From the NCBI GenBank assembly GCA_008973525.1, contig WACJ01000327.1:248001-312000 (forward strand): a stretch of 64,000 nucleotides of DNA, written 5' to 3'. This document shows positions 41,559 to 52,988 of this stretch, in pieces. Under the pieces are notes generated by a model. It worked only from the letters and a program-made list of their open reading frames with translations, ran no database searches and was not told the DNA's origin. Made by a program: the position numbers and the translations under genes. Source of the DNA: Stenopsyche tienmushanensis (taxonomy: Eukaryota > Arthropoda > Insecta > Trichoptera > Stenopsychidae). Position 1 is the first letter of the stretch. Each line of letters starts with the position of its first letter.

Positions 41559-43981
41559 ATGGCGGGGGTGCGCGGGCAGCGGGCCGAGCCGGCCCGCGAA
41601 CGCGGGAGCATCGTGGCTGGTTCGAAATGTGCCGTCGGAACGCGGAGCGCACTCTATGAAAACGTGACAGGTGCAATGCGCGCCCAACCGCAAGCTCCGC
41701 CGCCGCCACCGCCGCCCCTATACGAAAACTTGTCACGGGCGCAACCGGGGCCGCAAGTGGCGCACGGTATCCGCTACGGAGGACCCGCGCCTGCCCCGCC
41801 GCCTCCCCCGCGCGCTTACGAGCTCCCGGCGGCCTACTCCAATCGAGTCGTCACCTTTCCGGCCAACGCCATTTACGCCTCGATTGCGCCAAGTGCCCAG
41901 CGTCCCAAGGCCAACATAGCAACGTCCGTCGAAAATGGAGCAGCCTCTCCGAAGTATTTCCACTCGAAACCGAACAGTTCACTCGGGGGGAGGCCCCCGC
42001 GTCGGCGACCCGACAGTCCCGACTCTGCAGACAAGCTCAAAATTGCAGACGACTCGGACGGCTCCGATTATGTCTGCATGACGGGCGGTAACCCTCCGCT
42101 TTTCCGCACATCGGCGAGCTCAAATTTTATTCCGGCTGAACCGCCGCGCCAAGAAGCCGAAGCCCTGCCCCCGCCCGGGGATGACCGTCCACCGGCACAA
42201 CTCGGTCCGAGTCCATTCACAAGTCCAGCGCCGAGTCCAACGCCGAGTTCCGTCTCGCAGCTTAGCGGTGGTTCTCGGGGATCGGGTGGCAGAGGTAAAG
42301 GTCTTCTGCCATATAGCGTTACCCCTCCACGTCCGACGGGTCCCTCTGAAGCCCAGCGCAAGGTTGAAGAACTCACCAGACAGCTCGAAGAAGAGATGGA
42401 GCGTCAAGATGAAGAGGGAGAATATTTTGGTAATTATCACATTACTATCAAAATTCATATAAAAATCACTAACATAATCTATTTTTTAATCACGCTACTT
42501 GTTTTGTTAATTGAACGCTTATGTGAGCATATTTTTATCTCTAAATATGTTTATCTCCTTAACTAAAGTTACTTAAATATGTAATATTATGAACATTTCA
42601 TGTAAAGAAATCTTTTACTATAGGAATATGCCATACTTGTGGAGAAAAAGTTACAGGGGCAGGTCAAGCCTGTCAAGCCATGGGCAACTTATACCATACA
42701 AATTGTTTCATTTGTTGTTCTTGTGGAAGAGCTCTTCGTGGCAAAGCATTTTATAACGTACACGGAAGAGTGTATTGCGAAGAAGATTATTTGGTAATTA
42801 TTTTTCCATTATCAATACTGAAATTTCTGTAATATCCTAAATAGAATCTCAATGGAAACATACCGGTATTGTGTATTTTTGTTTTTAGTATTCTGGCTTT
42901 CAACAAACTGCAGAAAAGTGTGCAATTTGCGGACACCTTATTATGGAAATGGTAAGCATTGCTCTCCTTGTCTCAAATTATGTTCTTTATATTTATCTTT
43001 TTAGATCTAACCTAATGCTACTGACAATGTTCATTTACATGACAGATTCATTGTTATCATTCTAATTTAATTCATATGTGAAATATAAATAGCACTATGA
43101 ACTCATTTACAATGGCGCATCACCAGAATTGTCTTTCAACACGTTTAAATAATAATTTACAGATTCTTCAAGCCATGGGTAAATCGTATCACCCCGGATG
43201 CTTTCGATGCTGCATATGCAATGAATGCCTGGACGGTGTCCCATTCACTGTGGACGTTGATAATAAAATTTATTGCGTTAATGATTATCATCGAATGTTT
43301 GCTCCTAAATGTGCTAGTTGTGGAAAAGGTAAGTTTTTTTTAATGTTTTGATAAAATAATACTGATAAAATCATGATTACATTTCAAGTGCATCGATTGA
43401 ATGTTTTAACCCTTTGCGGACGTATTAAATTTGAACATGAGTGTCATACTGGTCGGAATTAATTCCCATTGAAAGATAATGAAGTCTTTATTGAACATTA
43501 GATGTATTTTTATACAAGAATGTGTTTCATTACCATGTGTCGTATCTTTGAAGTCTCCAATATGCAGTCCTGGTTTTTGACTATGTATTGCAAAAATAAT
43601 TAGTTTGGAATCTTCCGCCCCTAATCTTTCTGTTCGAACATACAGAGCAATCTTTACTTTTAACATATTCACAGTTTGTTTGGCTTAATTATAATTATAT
43701 CAATTATTTCATTTTAATATCGTTAATATAATGTTGCAGGAATCACGCCGGTTGAAGGTACGGAGGAGACTGTGCGTGTTGTTTCAATGGATAAAGATTT
43801 TCATGTGGATTGTTATATGTGCGAAGAGTGCGGAATGCAACTAACCGACGAACCTGACAAACGTTGCTATCCGCTCCGCGGACACCTCCTCTGTCGCTCT
43901 TGCCATCTGATGAGCTTGGGTTGTTCTCCAGGGCAGCACGCGGAACCTCCGTCTCCGGCCAACTATCAATACATGGGCTAA
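41559..43981 (+). CDS. jub: Ajuba-family LIM-domain protein
   Basis: Exons: 41559-42429, 42624-42793, 42889-42951, 43163-43328, 43740-43981; 503 residues. Three C-terminal LIM zinc-binding domains follow a disordered pre-LIM region. LIM1 begins [20 protein letters not shown] (about 292). LIM2 spans [14 protein letters not shown] to [19 protein letters not shown]3 spans [20 protein letters not shown] to [14 protein letters not shown]. These are close to Ajuba/LIMD1/WTIP and Drosophila jub. Such proteins act at adherens junctions and in Hippo signalling by restraining Warts/LATS. The pre-LIM part has [12 protein letters not shown], a second YENV, proline runs and a charged helix ([18 protein letters not shown]) just before LIM1. 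The first exon is very GC-rich for this window. The start is the first ATG of the open frame; no family member fixes it. Zyxin was considered but LIM spacing and sequence fit Ajuba better. Confidence 0.95.
43406..43672 (-). mobile_element. piggyBac-like transposase C-terminal fragment
   Basis: On the minus strand a frame reads [20 protein letters not shown] and then [12 protein letters not shown]. This resembles the cysteine-rich C-terminal domain of piggyBac-like transposases, where C-x2-C pairs flank a KPGLHxGDCFxxYHT motif; several cysteines are mutated. At the downstream side is TTAA (43406-43409) followed by CCCTTTGCGGACG, a plausible piggyBac terminus and target site. The fragment lies in the last intron of jub and is dead. 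Confidence 0.65.
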
Positions 43982-45635
43982 TAGACGTTTTATTTTTTTT
44001 TTATTCGCATATTTATTAAAGGTTATTTTATAGGACAATAACTTTTATACATTTATACAACCTGCTTATCTTTTTAATCAAAATACCCTTGTTCGATAAA
44101 TACGAAGAAATTTTGGAGAAGCAAGTATTTATAGTGAAACATCCAATTATAAGATCTCACTTCAATTTACTCGTAATAAAAAAATTGCTACATATACTGC
44201 AATTTGATCATATATAATTTTCCTACACATGTAACATGTGCTAAATGTTTATCTGATAATTGAAGATAATTAAATTATATGGGTCTCGAGTTAAATTTTA
44301 TATAATTTCAATATTTTTTAGTCATTTTTTAACGATTACGCATTTATTGTACATAGTATTATTGAATTATCAGTGTATTTGGTATTAATTTATGCCTAGG
44401 AGACTATTAGAAATTAGTTAAATATTTTATTCACATTCCATTTTAACATTTTTGGATTCAACAGATTATGATTTTGTTTGCATGTGCCTAAAAATTACCA
44501 CAATATTTTAATGAATGAATTATGATTTGATTAAGAAATAAATGCTTCAATGCGCAGCAATATTTTTGTAGAGTTTGTTATATTTTACAAATCTAAAAAT
44601 ATCAGTTTTTTATTCCATCCCTTAAAAAAAATATTGTATTCGTAGATATTTTATTTTATTACTCACGGAGACAATGGATAAATAGTTTTTTTATAAACGT
44701 TAATTTCTACTTATGTACTTCTTGGCGGCTTTAATTTTTAAGCCAGCTATTTTATATTATCTAAATGTTTAAGGGAATGAATAATAGAATAACGTAAGTG
44801 CAGTCATTTGCTTTTTTTTATAATATAAGTAATTCTAGATATCGATAATGCCAAAAATGCATGCCGTTTTATAGGTGTAAGAAAAAGAAACAACACGCGT
44901 TTAATCAATAATAAATCCATCATGAATCTATTGCAATTTGTCATCTGTTTCAAAGCATATAGCAAAAAAACACTACATAATTATGTCCTTTTTTCATAAC
45001 TTTTCTAAAAAGACGTGTAAAAACGGCACATATTTTTGGCATTGTTGATATTTTCAAATGAAATAGGTCCAACTATTAATTTCAGTTTGTCTACATTATG
45101 GATTTGAACATGGCAGCTTCAATGACAATAAAATAATAGTTTGATTTTTAGACGTATCCACAAAAGATACCATAAAAATTATAATAGTAACCGTAATATT
45201 TGCATCATTCCTAACTTCATTTATTCTGCAACAAATCTGTTTAGTTAAATTTTAAATGTGATAAAAATCAGAAAAATGAGACCTACATTATTATGTTCAT
45301 CGATTCGGGGGACTTCTACCGAGTAAAAAAATCGATCGATACGAGAAAAATACATCAAAATCATGTGTCATTGATATACTGATCAGAGTCTATAGAAATG
45401 CATTCCAATGAATATTATTTTATTTTTGAATTGTAGATTTACCATTTACCAATTCATGCATGAGCTTCCTATATATAAAATGTGATATATTCAATGTACC
45501 GTGCATAAAATTAATACTTGATTCATGAAATATAATATATATTTTACTTTTAAAAAGTATTATTTACCCTTGAATTCACGAGGTTTTAATTTAAACACTA
45601 ATGATGTAATTTAATTCAAATATAGTCTGGATATA
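43982..45635. other. jub 3' untranslated region and intergenic DNA
   Basis: AT-rich, with scattered AATAAA-like motifs (for example near 44536). No coding sequence or transposon was recognised. Confidence 0.5.
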
Positions 45636-45969
45636 TTAGACAGTTCATTTAAAAATGTCGTTTTTTTAAATGAAAGAGTTAAATTCAACAAAAAAATTAC
45701 ATTCTATATTATTTAGCCTGGTTCGTTGGGAATAAACCTTGCAATCCCTTTTTTGTCCAATCAAAATAACATGCAGCTTCCCATTTATTCGGATGCCTTC
45801 AGAACTGCTCTGCGAGGTAGAAGCTGTGCTAGGTTGTCTTCTACTTGATGCAAACGGTATTCCTGCGGCGATTTCTTCGAATTCTGTGCACATTGTCCAT
45901 TCTAAAGATTCGATCTCGAATGCAAAGCATTAAGTATGATAAAACGACGTTTTCGACTGTACTCCCTAA
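45636..45969 (-). mobile_element. Mariner E-type ends around a foreign segment
   Basis: The left end shares 35 bases with mariner E at 16317-16351: AATGTCGTTTTTTTAAATGA and the next 15. The right end (AAGTATGATAAAACGACGTT) matches the right end of E. About 230 bp between them are unlike E. On the minus strand they encode GKLHVILIGQKRDCKVYSQR and upstream RRQPSTASTSQSSSEG, which looks like the cysteine-rich tail region of a piggyBac-type transposase. It therefore looks like a small non-autonomous element with captured or nested sequence. The piggyBac assignment is tentative. Confidence 0.6.
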
Positions 45970-47030
45970 TATATTGTTTTTTCATGAATCAATAATAAAT
46001 ATTTCATGCGAATGGATTATATAGATTGTTTTGTAATCCATTGATATTCGAATCAACAATCTTGACCGTGTATAAAATTGTACAAAAAAGGCACATTTGA
46101 AAAATTTGTATAGTTTTGTTGTTTATCTCACTAATGGTTGTTAACTAAATTTTATAAACCATAAATTAAAGCTATGCTACGGTAGTTAATATAAGTAAAG
46201 GTCATGTACTAGATTATGATATGTTATAACTCCAATGACTGATTTATCATGTCATATAATAAGTTAAGGAATGTATGCCGTACATCGCAAAATAGAAAGA
46301 CGTTTCAAATCCTTTATAAAAGGAATCATCTTAATGCTGAAAACCCGATGTTCACGTTATTAATTGCTCGAGACCGACGCAACGGATATAAATGAATCAA
46401 AGGCGTAGGATTAAAGATAATTACGATATAATTTATAAAATGGCAGCAGCAAAATGATGCTTATTTATCTACTACTTTTTATGCTGCATTTTTTAATAAC
46501 AATGCTTGTCATGATAAATCAACGTCATTCTTATAATGTGATTTTTTAAGCTTTAGTTAATTCGTAAGTATATATATGATTGTAAAATATTTTGGTTTAT
46601 GTTTCTACATGCAAAATTTTTAATTGTTACAAGTTCGACAAACAAGTATTGAAATTCCAATTATATATGTAACGACATGCATAAATTGTATACAAATTTC
46701 AACGATATTTAGTAGGGAAACGAGAAAAAAAAACGCAACGCTGTTGTCTGGTTAGGCGAGTCGTAAGTTCAAACGTTCACTTCTCGAAGGATCAGCACAA
46801 TTAGACTTGGCTATGTGCCATATGTTTTAACTGAACTATTTAAAGTGAGCTCTCTATGCATAAAATAATGTGGTGTCAGATCCGACAATTAATCATGTAT
46901 TCCTAGAGTCACATTTTGTATGCAAGTTTTTATTGTAATCAGTACTTATTTCACAAAAATAAATGTTTTATAATAGTTCATCTTTTTATTTTATAAAAAA
47001 CTATATTTTTACCTTTTTGTCGAGGACCTG
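45970..47030. other. Intergenic, nothing recognised
   Basis: AT-rich, about 1 kb, without recognisable genes or repeats. Confidence 0.5.
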
Positions 47031-47039
47031 TTTGTCGGC

Positions 47040-47410
47040 CTGCGATAAAAAAATCGCCACCCGTATCCCTCTAACAACAATGGGAGAGACGTGTCCATTG
47101 GAACGTCTGAGCTGTATGCTTTTTCAATACCATATGAAAAATAAATTTTTGGACCTCTCCGGGATAAAACTTCAGGTGCTGAAACCATGAGGTCCAATCG
47201 CGAGATCATGGACATATACGGTGAGTCCCCCGAACCGTCTTGGACTTCCAACCGAGTGGCCGTAGACCCGTCTGAAGACTTCAGCTACGCTGGGCTAGTC
47301 AAATAGAAAAAGATCCCGCGCGTCTGGGCCTGGGCAATGGGAGGGAGGAGGCCCAGGACCGACGATTGTCAGTAGCCGGGGCCCTCTCATAGGGCTATAA
47401 GTGCCACTAC
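47040..47410 (+). mobile_element. LINE 3' end, copy 1
   Basis: It closely matches 54775-55080: shared blocks include CTCTCC, TGAAACCATGAGGTCCAATC, GCGAGATCATGGACAT, AGACCCGTC and CTGGGCCTGGGCAAT. In the copy at 54700 the same DNA encodes the [11 protein letters not shown] region of a LINE reverse transcriptase. This is therefore the end of the RT frame plus the 3' untranslated tail. It is non-functional. Confidence 0.75.
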
Positions 47411-47629
47411 AAGAAAATTGTAACATATTGGATGTCAGGAAATGCCATCGATCTATGTATGGAAGACAAGCCTCGAAGTGGACAACTCATCCAAGCAGCC
47501 CTGAAATCAGCAATCGAGGATGATCTGATGCCATCCATAAAAAAAATATCAGAGATGATCGGCATATTCGTCGTTGTTTTCCGCAACGATCGCTTCTTCT
47601 GCCCCGTCTTTATTTGAATCGACATAACA

Positions 47630-48165
47630 CTGAGCAAGATCAAGGACGCGCTCAAATCGCTCACTGGCAAAAAGTCTTGTGGTAATGATGGACTCAATGC
47701 GGAGCACATTGCACTTGATTGTTTATCCTGAAAACGCTATTTAACAGAATGGTCATGCATAATTTCTTGCCAGCCAACTATAGACCCGTTGCACTCGCCA
47801 CTATCTTGGCCAAACTACTTGAAAAAATCATTTACAGGAAGTTAAAAACTTACCTTTACACTGACGATGTGCAATTTGCGTTCAGGACGAACACATCTAT
47901 CAGCTTGACCATCTACACGCTCAAGAAAGTCGTCAGGTGTTACACCTGCAAAAGGACAGTCGTCTATGCTTGCTTTCTCGACCTGAGTAAGGCATTCATT
48001 CGCTTTGACCGGACCCTACTCTGGAACAAGCTGAGGAAGAGAGGCACCCCATCTACTCTGGTCGATCTGTTGGCCAGTTGATATCGTGGGCAGTGCTATA
48101 CAATGCGCCGGAAGCAGAGCTAGGCAGGGAGGCTCCGTTGCCAGATCTTTTATTTATCAGTAAGA
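47630..48165 (+). mobile_element. LINE (CR1/L2/jockey-like) reverse-transcriptase relic
   Basis: The frames read SLTGKKSCGNDGLNAEHI (47656-47712), then NYRPVALATILAKLLEKIIY, a degraded QFAFRTNTS block, TIYTLKKVV, and YACFLDLSKAFIRFDRTLLW then NKLRKRGTPSTL (47719-48081). These are RT fingers and palm motifs in order. The first catalytic Asp block (CFLDLSKAFxxxDR) is visible; the FADD box is missing. A deletion between the GNDG and NYRPVALA blocks removes about 40 residues. Dead relic. Confidence 0.88.
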
Positions 48166-48351
48166 TAAATTATTTTAAATCGCGTTAAAAACGACATTAC
48201 ATCCGGCTGACCTAATAATACATAGAAAATCTTAAATTCACTAATCTCTATCCTGACCTGGTAATCAACATGCATGTTTCTGATTTAATTGCTTATCTGA
48301 CTATTGCTTATTCCTCATTGCTATATCACACTTCATTCATGATTCTTATAT

Positions 48352-48825
48352 GATAAGGGTAGTCCAAGAAGTACCTATGGTAGAGAGTACTTACCTTATA
48401 AAACTTAAGCTTGAAGACACTGCGTTGTTCAGTATTTGTTTGGGAACCATCAATACTGAACATTCTCAGTGAATTTATAAACACGGAGGCAATTAGTCTT
48501 CGTTATGTGATATAATACTTTTATTTGAAATGTTTCAGTTCAACCAATATCAAAGGCAAGCTAAATTCTAATGGGGGGAAGTCTGCTCCTTCGTTTACAA
48601 TAGTAAAATATTAGGTGGCAGTGTTTATACGAGATCATACAAGCTGCCAAGATGAAGTGGTCGCCGGTGATCGACCACCATGTCAGAAATGGTGGTCAGG
48701 TATTGGATGACCATCAACTGAAAATGCACAATCTAACAAACATGGTAGGCACTTCAAAAAGTGCTGTACATCACATATTGACTGAAAATTTGGCCACACA
48801 AAAGCTGTGCGCAAGATGAGTGCTG
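48352..48825 (+). mobile_element. Mariner transposase relic, copy D
   Basis: The left end near 48352 (TATGATAAGGGTAGTCCAAG) resembles the inverted end of copy C. From 48535 on, DNA matches copies A and C: TTCAACCAATATCAAAGGCA, GTCTGCTCCTTCGTTTACAA, then a segment encoding a NLTNMVGTSKSAVHHILTEN-like helix-turn-helix and a terminal KLCAR remnant. It stops before the catalytic domain. Confidence 0.8.
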
Positions 48826-49802
48826 TAACAACATTTTTTTGGCTTCATTTGCTCCTTACTAGAACAAAGATAAGAAAGGTCCCCAATAGGAACCTTTGGC
48901 CTGCAAACAAAAGCAGGTATAGGGGCAAGTCTGTGGCCGCGGCAGTCTCAAAGCCGCTGGGGTGCAATCTAGATGGAGTAATTGCTTCAAGCATATTACG
49001 CGAATTAGCTATAAAGCATTGAAATAATCCGAATTTCTTCACCAAAATTATAGACGACATTCTTAGAGATATGGACTTTCAAAAAATGAAATTAATAAAA
49101 AAACAATTTTTTTGACGTGATAAAGTGAGATGACCCTTTAATTTAAAGAAATAATTTTATCATATTTAAAATATTTATCAAAATTGCAACACTAATATCT
49201 GTAGGTATGATAATTAAAAATTTAAATTTGCTTCACTTTTTTATTTGTCATTTCGTTTCCTTTTTCATATAAAATAATATTCATCATCTCTAACTTGAAA
49301 AATAATCTAGCAAGTGAATTTACATTAATATAAAAAAATCAACTGTATAGCGTTACCTGTACTATATTATTTTCACAACAATAATACATACTTTAAAATT
49401 TTCAACATTAAATAATAACAAAATTCTTAATATTCTATTAACAAAAACATTTTTAAAACATTCCAGAGACCAAGTCTTAGACTTCCAATCATACCGGATT
49501 GAACTGCATAACACATTTTAAGTCGACTGCCAATGAGCACACTGAGGAGCCAATATCACAATTTAAATGTACCGTTGTCTGTACCGTTATTTAAGTGGTT
49601 TAAAATATCTGCATTAAAAATTATATTTTCATTCATCAGACTTTCATACTGACAAATATATTATTGCACATTCATATGCGTTAAACATTTATAGCACCAT
49701 TTTGAAATATGTGTACTGATTGTTAATTTTAAAAAGCTTTTGCATCGTTAATGATGTCATTAATTTGAAAAACTACAATTGTAACTATACATTATGGTGT
49801 TC
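48826..49802. other. Intergenic; one unclassified GC-rich patch
   Basis: A patch at about 48835-48990 has higher GC and open frames on both strands (71 codons each) but matches nothing I know. It may be transposon-derived. The remainder is AT-rich and probably includes the 3' untranslated region of the FAM210-type gene. Confidence 0.4.
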
Positions 49803-50782
49803 TTATTTATTTTTCAATTCACTCTCTTTAATTTCTTTCATCTCTTGCTTATATTTCGCAATATCGCTCATAACATTATCTTTTCGCTCTTTAATTTGGT
49901 ATTTTCTATGCCGCAGCTCTTGCCTTGTGTCTTGATACATTTCTTGCAAACCTTCCTTCCTCTCCTGGTACATTTCTTTTAATTGCTCTCGCGAAGGAAT
50001 GGGCTTAATATAACCCCATTGCAATAAATATTTTATTGATATAGTAGTTCCACCTAAAAATGTAAGAATAATATTCTATTCGAGGTTAAATAATTTTAAC
50101 CGAACATGCACCATTATACTAACCTACGGTTACAGTGTATCTAACAGGAGTAGCAATTTTATAGAGAGCATATGCCAATGCATAATAACCCATACTAGAG
50201 TCTTTGAGAGGGTCGGTGAATTTTTCGCTGATTCCCATAGATTTTAATAAAGCTATGACATCAACGCCGCTGAAATAATAAATAAAATATACACCATAAA
50301 AATTGGATATTTTAAACACATCCTTATCGAAAATTGATATCGCAATGTTAAAAAGATAGGGAATAAATATTAACATGATAAGACATAAAACTAGTTCCAT
50401 ACCTTTTAGCGAGATAATAAAATCCACCAAGCCAACAGGCTGACGTAACTAGATGAACCGGTACGAGAACATACCAATAGTCTCTGTACATCTGTTTGAA
50501 TCGAGCAACGATCCCCGGTTTTTCATTATTGTTTTCAGGTTTAGCTGGATCCACATTTCCTATATTTGTACTATTATTGGCATAACTTCTAACGGGATAC
50601 GAAAAATTATTGCATCCATTCAAATTTAAAACGCGTGGATAAAATGTTTTAATTTCGGCATTATCAAATACCAATTGCACCTTCGGTCGAAACGAAGAAT
50701 TAACACACAGAGATCTACAGCTATTCAAGGGAATCACTAATCTAGATACTTTACGAAATAAAGAGCCCATCGTTCTTAACAA
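49803..50782 (-). CDS. FAM210-type mitochondrial protein (DUF1279)
   Basis: Three exons read on the minus strand: 50782-50403, 50269-50124, 50053-49803; 258 residues. The DUF1279 core is present: YRDYWYVLVPVHLVTSACWL, LLKSMGISEKFTDPL, SSMGYYALAYALYKIATPVR, YTVTVGGTTISIKYLLQWGY. FAM210A/B are mitochondrial inner-membrane proteins linked to translation and metabolism in mitochondria. The N-terminal about 70 residues are rich in Arg and Ser and lack acids at the start, as expected for a targeting peptide. A charged, coiled-coil-like tail follows (KEMYQERKEGLQEMYQDTRQ). FAM210A usually has such a tail, so A is more likely than B. A second Met is at codon 5; either could start. Exon phases agree throughout. 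Confidence 0.92.
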
Positions 50783-51664
50783 TATAAAAACACCGTTACG
50801 AATTATCGCCGAGTACTACATTTATACAAACGAATTCACTGTCATATAACATCAGTAAGAAACTTTCCCGGGAGGTTATAATGACAGATGATGTACTTAA
50901 CAGCAGAATTTTCGGCCATAAAATATTCGAACTGCTTAAAATATTTTAATAAATTAAAACATATTATTCATATTTATGCGCAATAATATTACACCCGATT
51001 TTTATTTTGCACTGTTTTTATTTTTTTATTATTGAAATATTTTAATAATGTTAAATGAAAATCAAACGACTTGCATTTGACGATTGGATTTTAATAATAT
51101 GGAAACAAAATGATCCCTATTAAAAACACGATTTTTTTAAAGAATAATTTCGTAACTTTTACGCATTTGGCATTACTCATTAAATACGTCGATATTAATA
51201 AACGAAATGCATAAAAAATTTTGGACTTTTGCCAGTGCTCACATTTAGTATTAATTTAAGACCATATGTTTTTATTAAAAATTACTTTTTTTTTAAATTC
51301 ATCCAATCAATTTATACATGAATGTTAAAAAATCACTTTGCAAGTCATCTTCAAAGGTTTTATATTGATCATTATTTTATATTTACATTTATAGATTTTA
51401 AAGAAACACAAAAAGTTGCACGGTTAATCATTCAGATCAGATCAGAACGCGTAAGACGAGGATAGTTTATATTTAAAATTGTAAATAAATATGGTAATTC
51501 TTCATAAAAATTTCACAAACAATGCAAAGCCGCCTTCCAAATATAGCAGTCCTAATCAAATATATTACATAATGAATGATAATAATTTTTCATCATCAAT
51601 TTAATCATAATTTAACATATTATGACCTCCGGAAAGCAGATAAGCAATGACTAGATTTTAAATA
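50783..51664. other. Intergenic, upstream of FAM210-type gene
   Basis: About 0.9 kb of AT-rich sequence that probably holds the FAM210-type promoter. No specific element was recognised. Confidence 0.45.
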
Positions 51665-51837
51665 CAGTGGAACCTCGATAAACCGTTCCCGCATAATACG
51701 TTTTCCCGGATGGACCGTTCATTTTTTATAGTCCCGTCAAACAATTATTATTTGAAGCTTTCCCGCATTCACCGTTTCCCGCAATTACCGTTTTTTTTTC
51801 AGGGTCCCTTGGAAAACGTAAAATCGAGGTTTCACTG
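51665..51837. mobile_element. pogo/Tigger-type MITE of 173 bp
   Basis: It is flanked by TA at 51663-51664 and 51838-51839. The left end is CAGTGGAACCTCGATAAACC and the right end, reversed, CAGTGAAACCTCGATTTTAC. CAGTgGAACCTCGATAA is the classic end of pogo/Tigger-type elements. Inside are repeated motifs (CCGTTCCCGC, CCGTTTCCCGC) and no coding sequence. The ends differ from those of the element at 23643, so this is another subfamily. Confidence 0.9.
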
Positions 51838-52988
51838 TATCATTTATTTTATTCCGTATATGTAATAAATTAAGATGTAGAATATTTTATTGATTAAACT
51901 CGTTTGTTCTTACATCTATAAATCAGATATACAAAACGGCACGTATTTTTGGCACTACCAATATGAGTAATTCTACATTTTTTATATCCAACATATAACT
52001 CACTAATCGAAAGGTTAAAATAAGACCAAAAATGAGCCCCAATAAATAAATACAAATTTTGAAGCATCTAAAAGTTTACTTCGAAATATTATTTAAGGCG
52101 ATTTCTCACAAAAATGTATCACAATATCACTAATCATTTCATTACTTATGATGATGATTACATACTGATATAATAAAGATTTAAAATGATTTCGTAAACA
52201 TATTGTTAAATATTATTAATAATGACGTGTTAGCACTCGGATGAATTCCTTACGAAGAATGATTAATTACTTGTATATTAAAGTAAAAAAATGTATAATT
52301 TTATCTCTCATGATTGTATACAAACTTGGAAAAGGGCCATCATAATACATAAGATGTTTACTTAATCAAATTCCACAGACATACCAAAATCCGCCATATC
52401 AATTATAATAAGAGCACTATGTGGCACTTAGCATAATCAGCTGGAGTTTTTTTTAAACAGCCGATAATATATTTAAATGCTGCAATGAAACCGTCAAATC
52501 TTTGAACTACTAACAATAATTTAATGATACGACATGTTAATCTCGGCGGAGAAACAATACAGATTATCAAATTTCAAAGATTAGATTGAAACGTATTATC
52601 GTCAATTTATCTTCATTAAATTGACATCAATGCACTATTTAAAAAACGTCGATATCTTATTAAAAAAATAATTTATTCATAAATATTGTACATATCTAAC
52701 ATTTATTCTATTTTAAAAAATGATTAAAAAAATTTCAACCTCAACGGCGGCAGTATAAATATTCATTATAAAATTTAATATCCACGTGGAAATACTTAAC
52801 TAGCAACGCGCGCTATAAAAATATCAACAATGTAATTAAATCCTATAGTTTTAGTTTAATATAAACAATAAATTAATAAATATCAGCTTTAAAGTAAAAT
52901 ATGAATAAACTTGATAGCAATACCAAAAACATTTTCAGTCTCACTGATTTCATTTAATTTACACAAAATTGTATTTGCTTTGGAATTA
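51838..52988. other. Intergenic, probable POMT1 3' region
   Basis: AT-rich, 1.15 kb, with nothing recognised. It lies downstream of the POMT1 stop codon on the minus strand. Confidence 0.45.

Noticed and set aside
48807..49060. Overlapping 71-codon frames on both strands
   Set aside because: Neither translation resembles a known protein; probably transposon debris.
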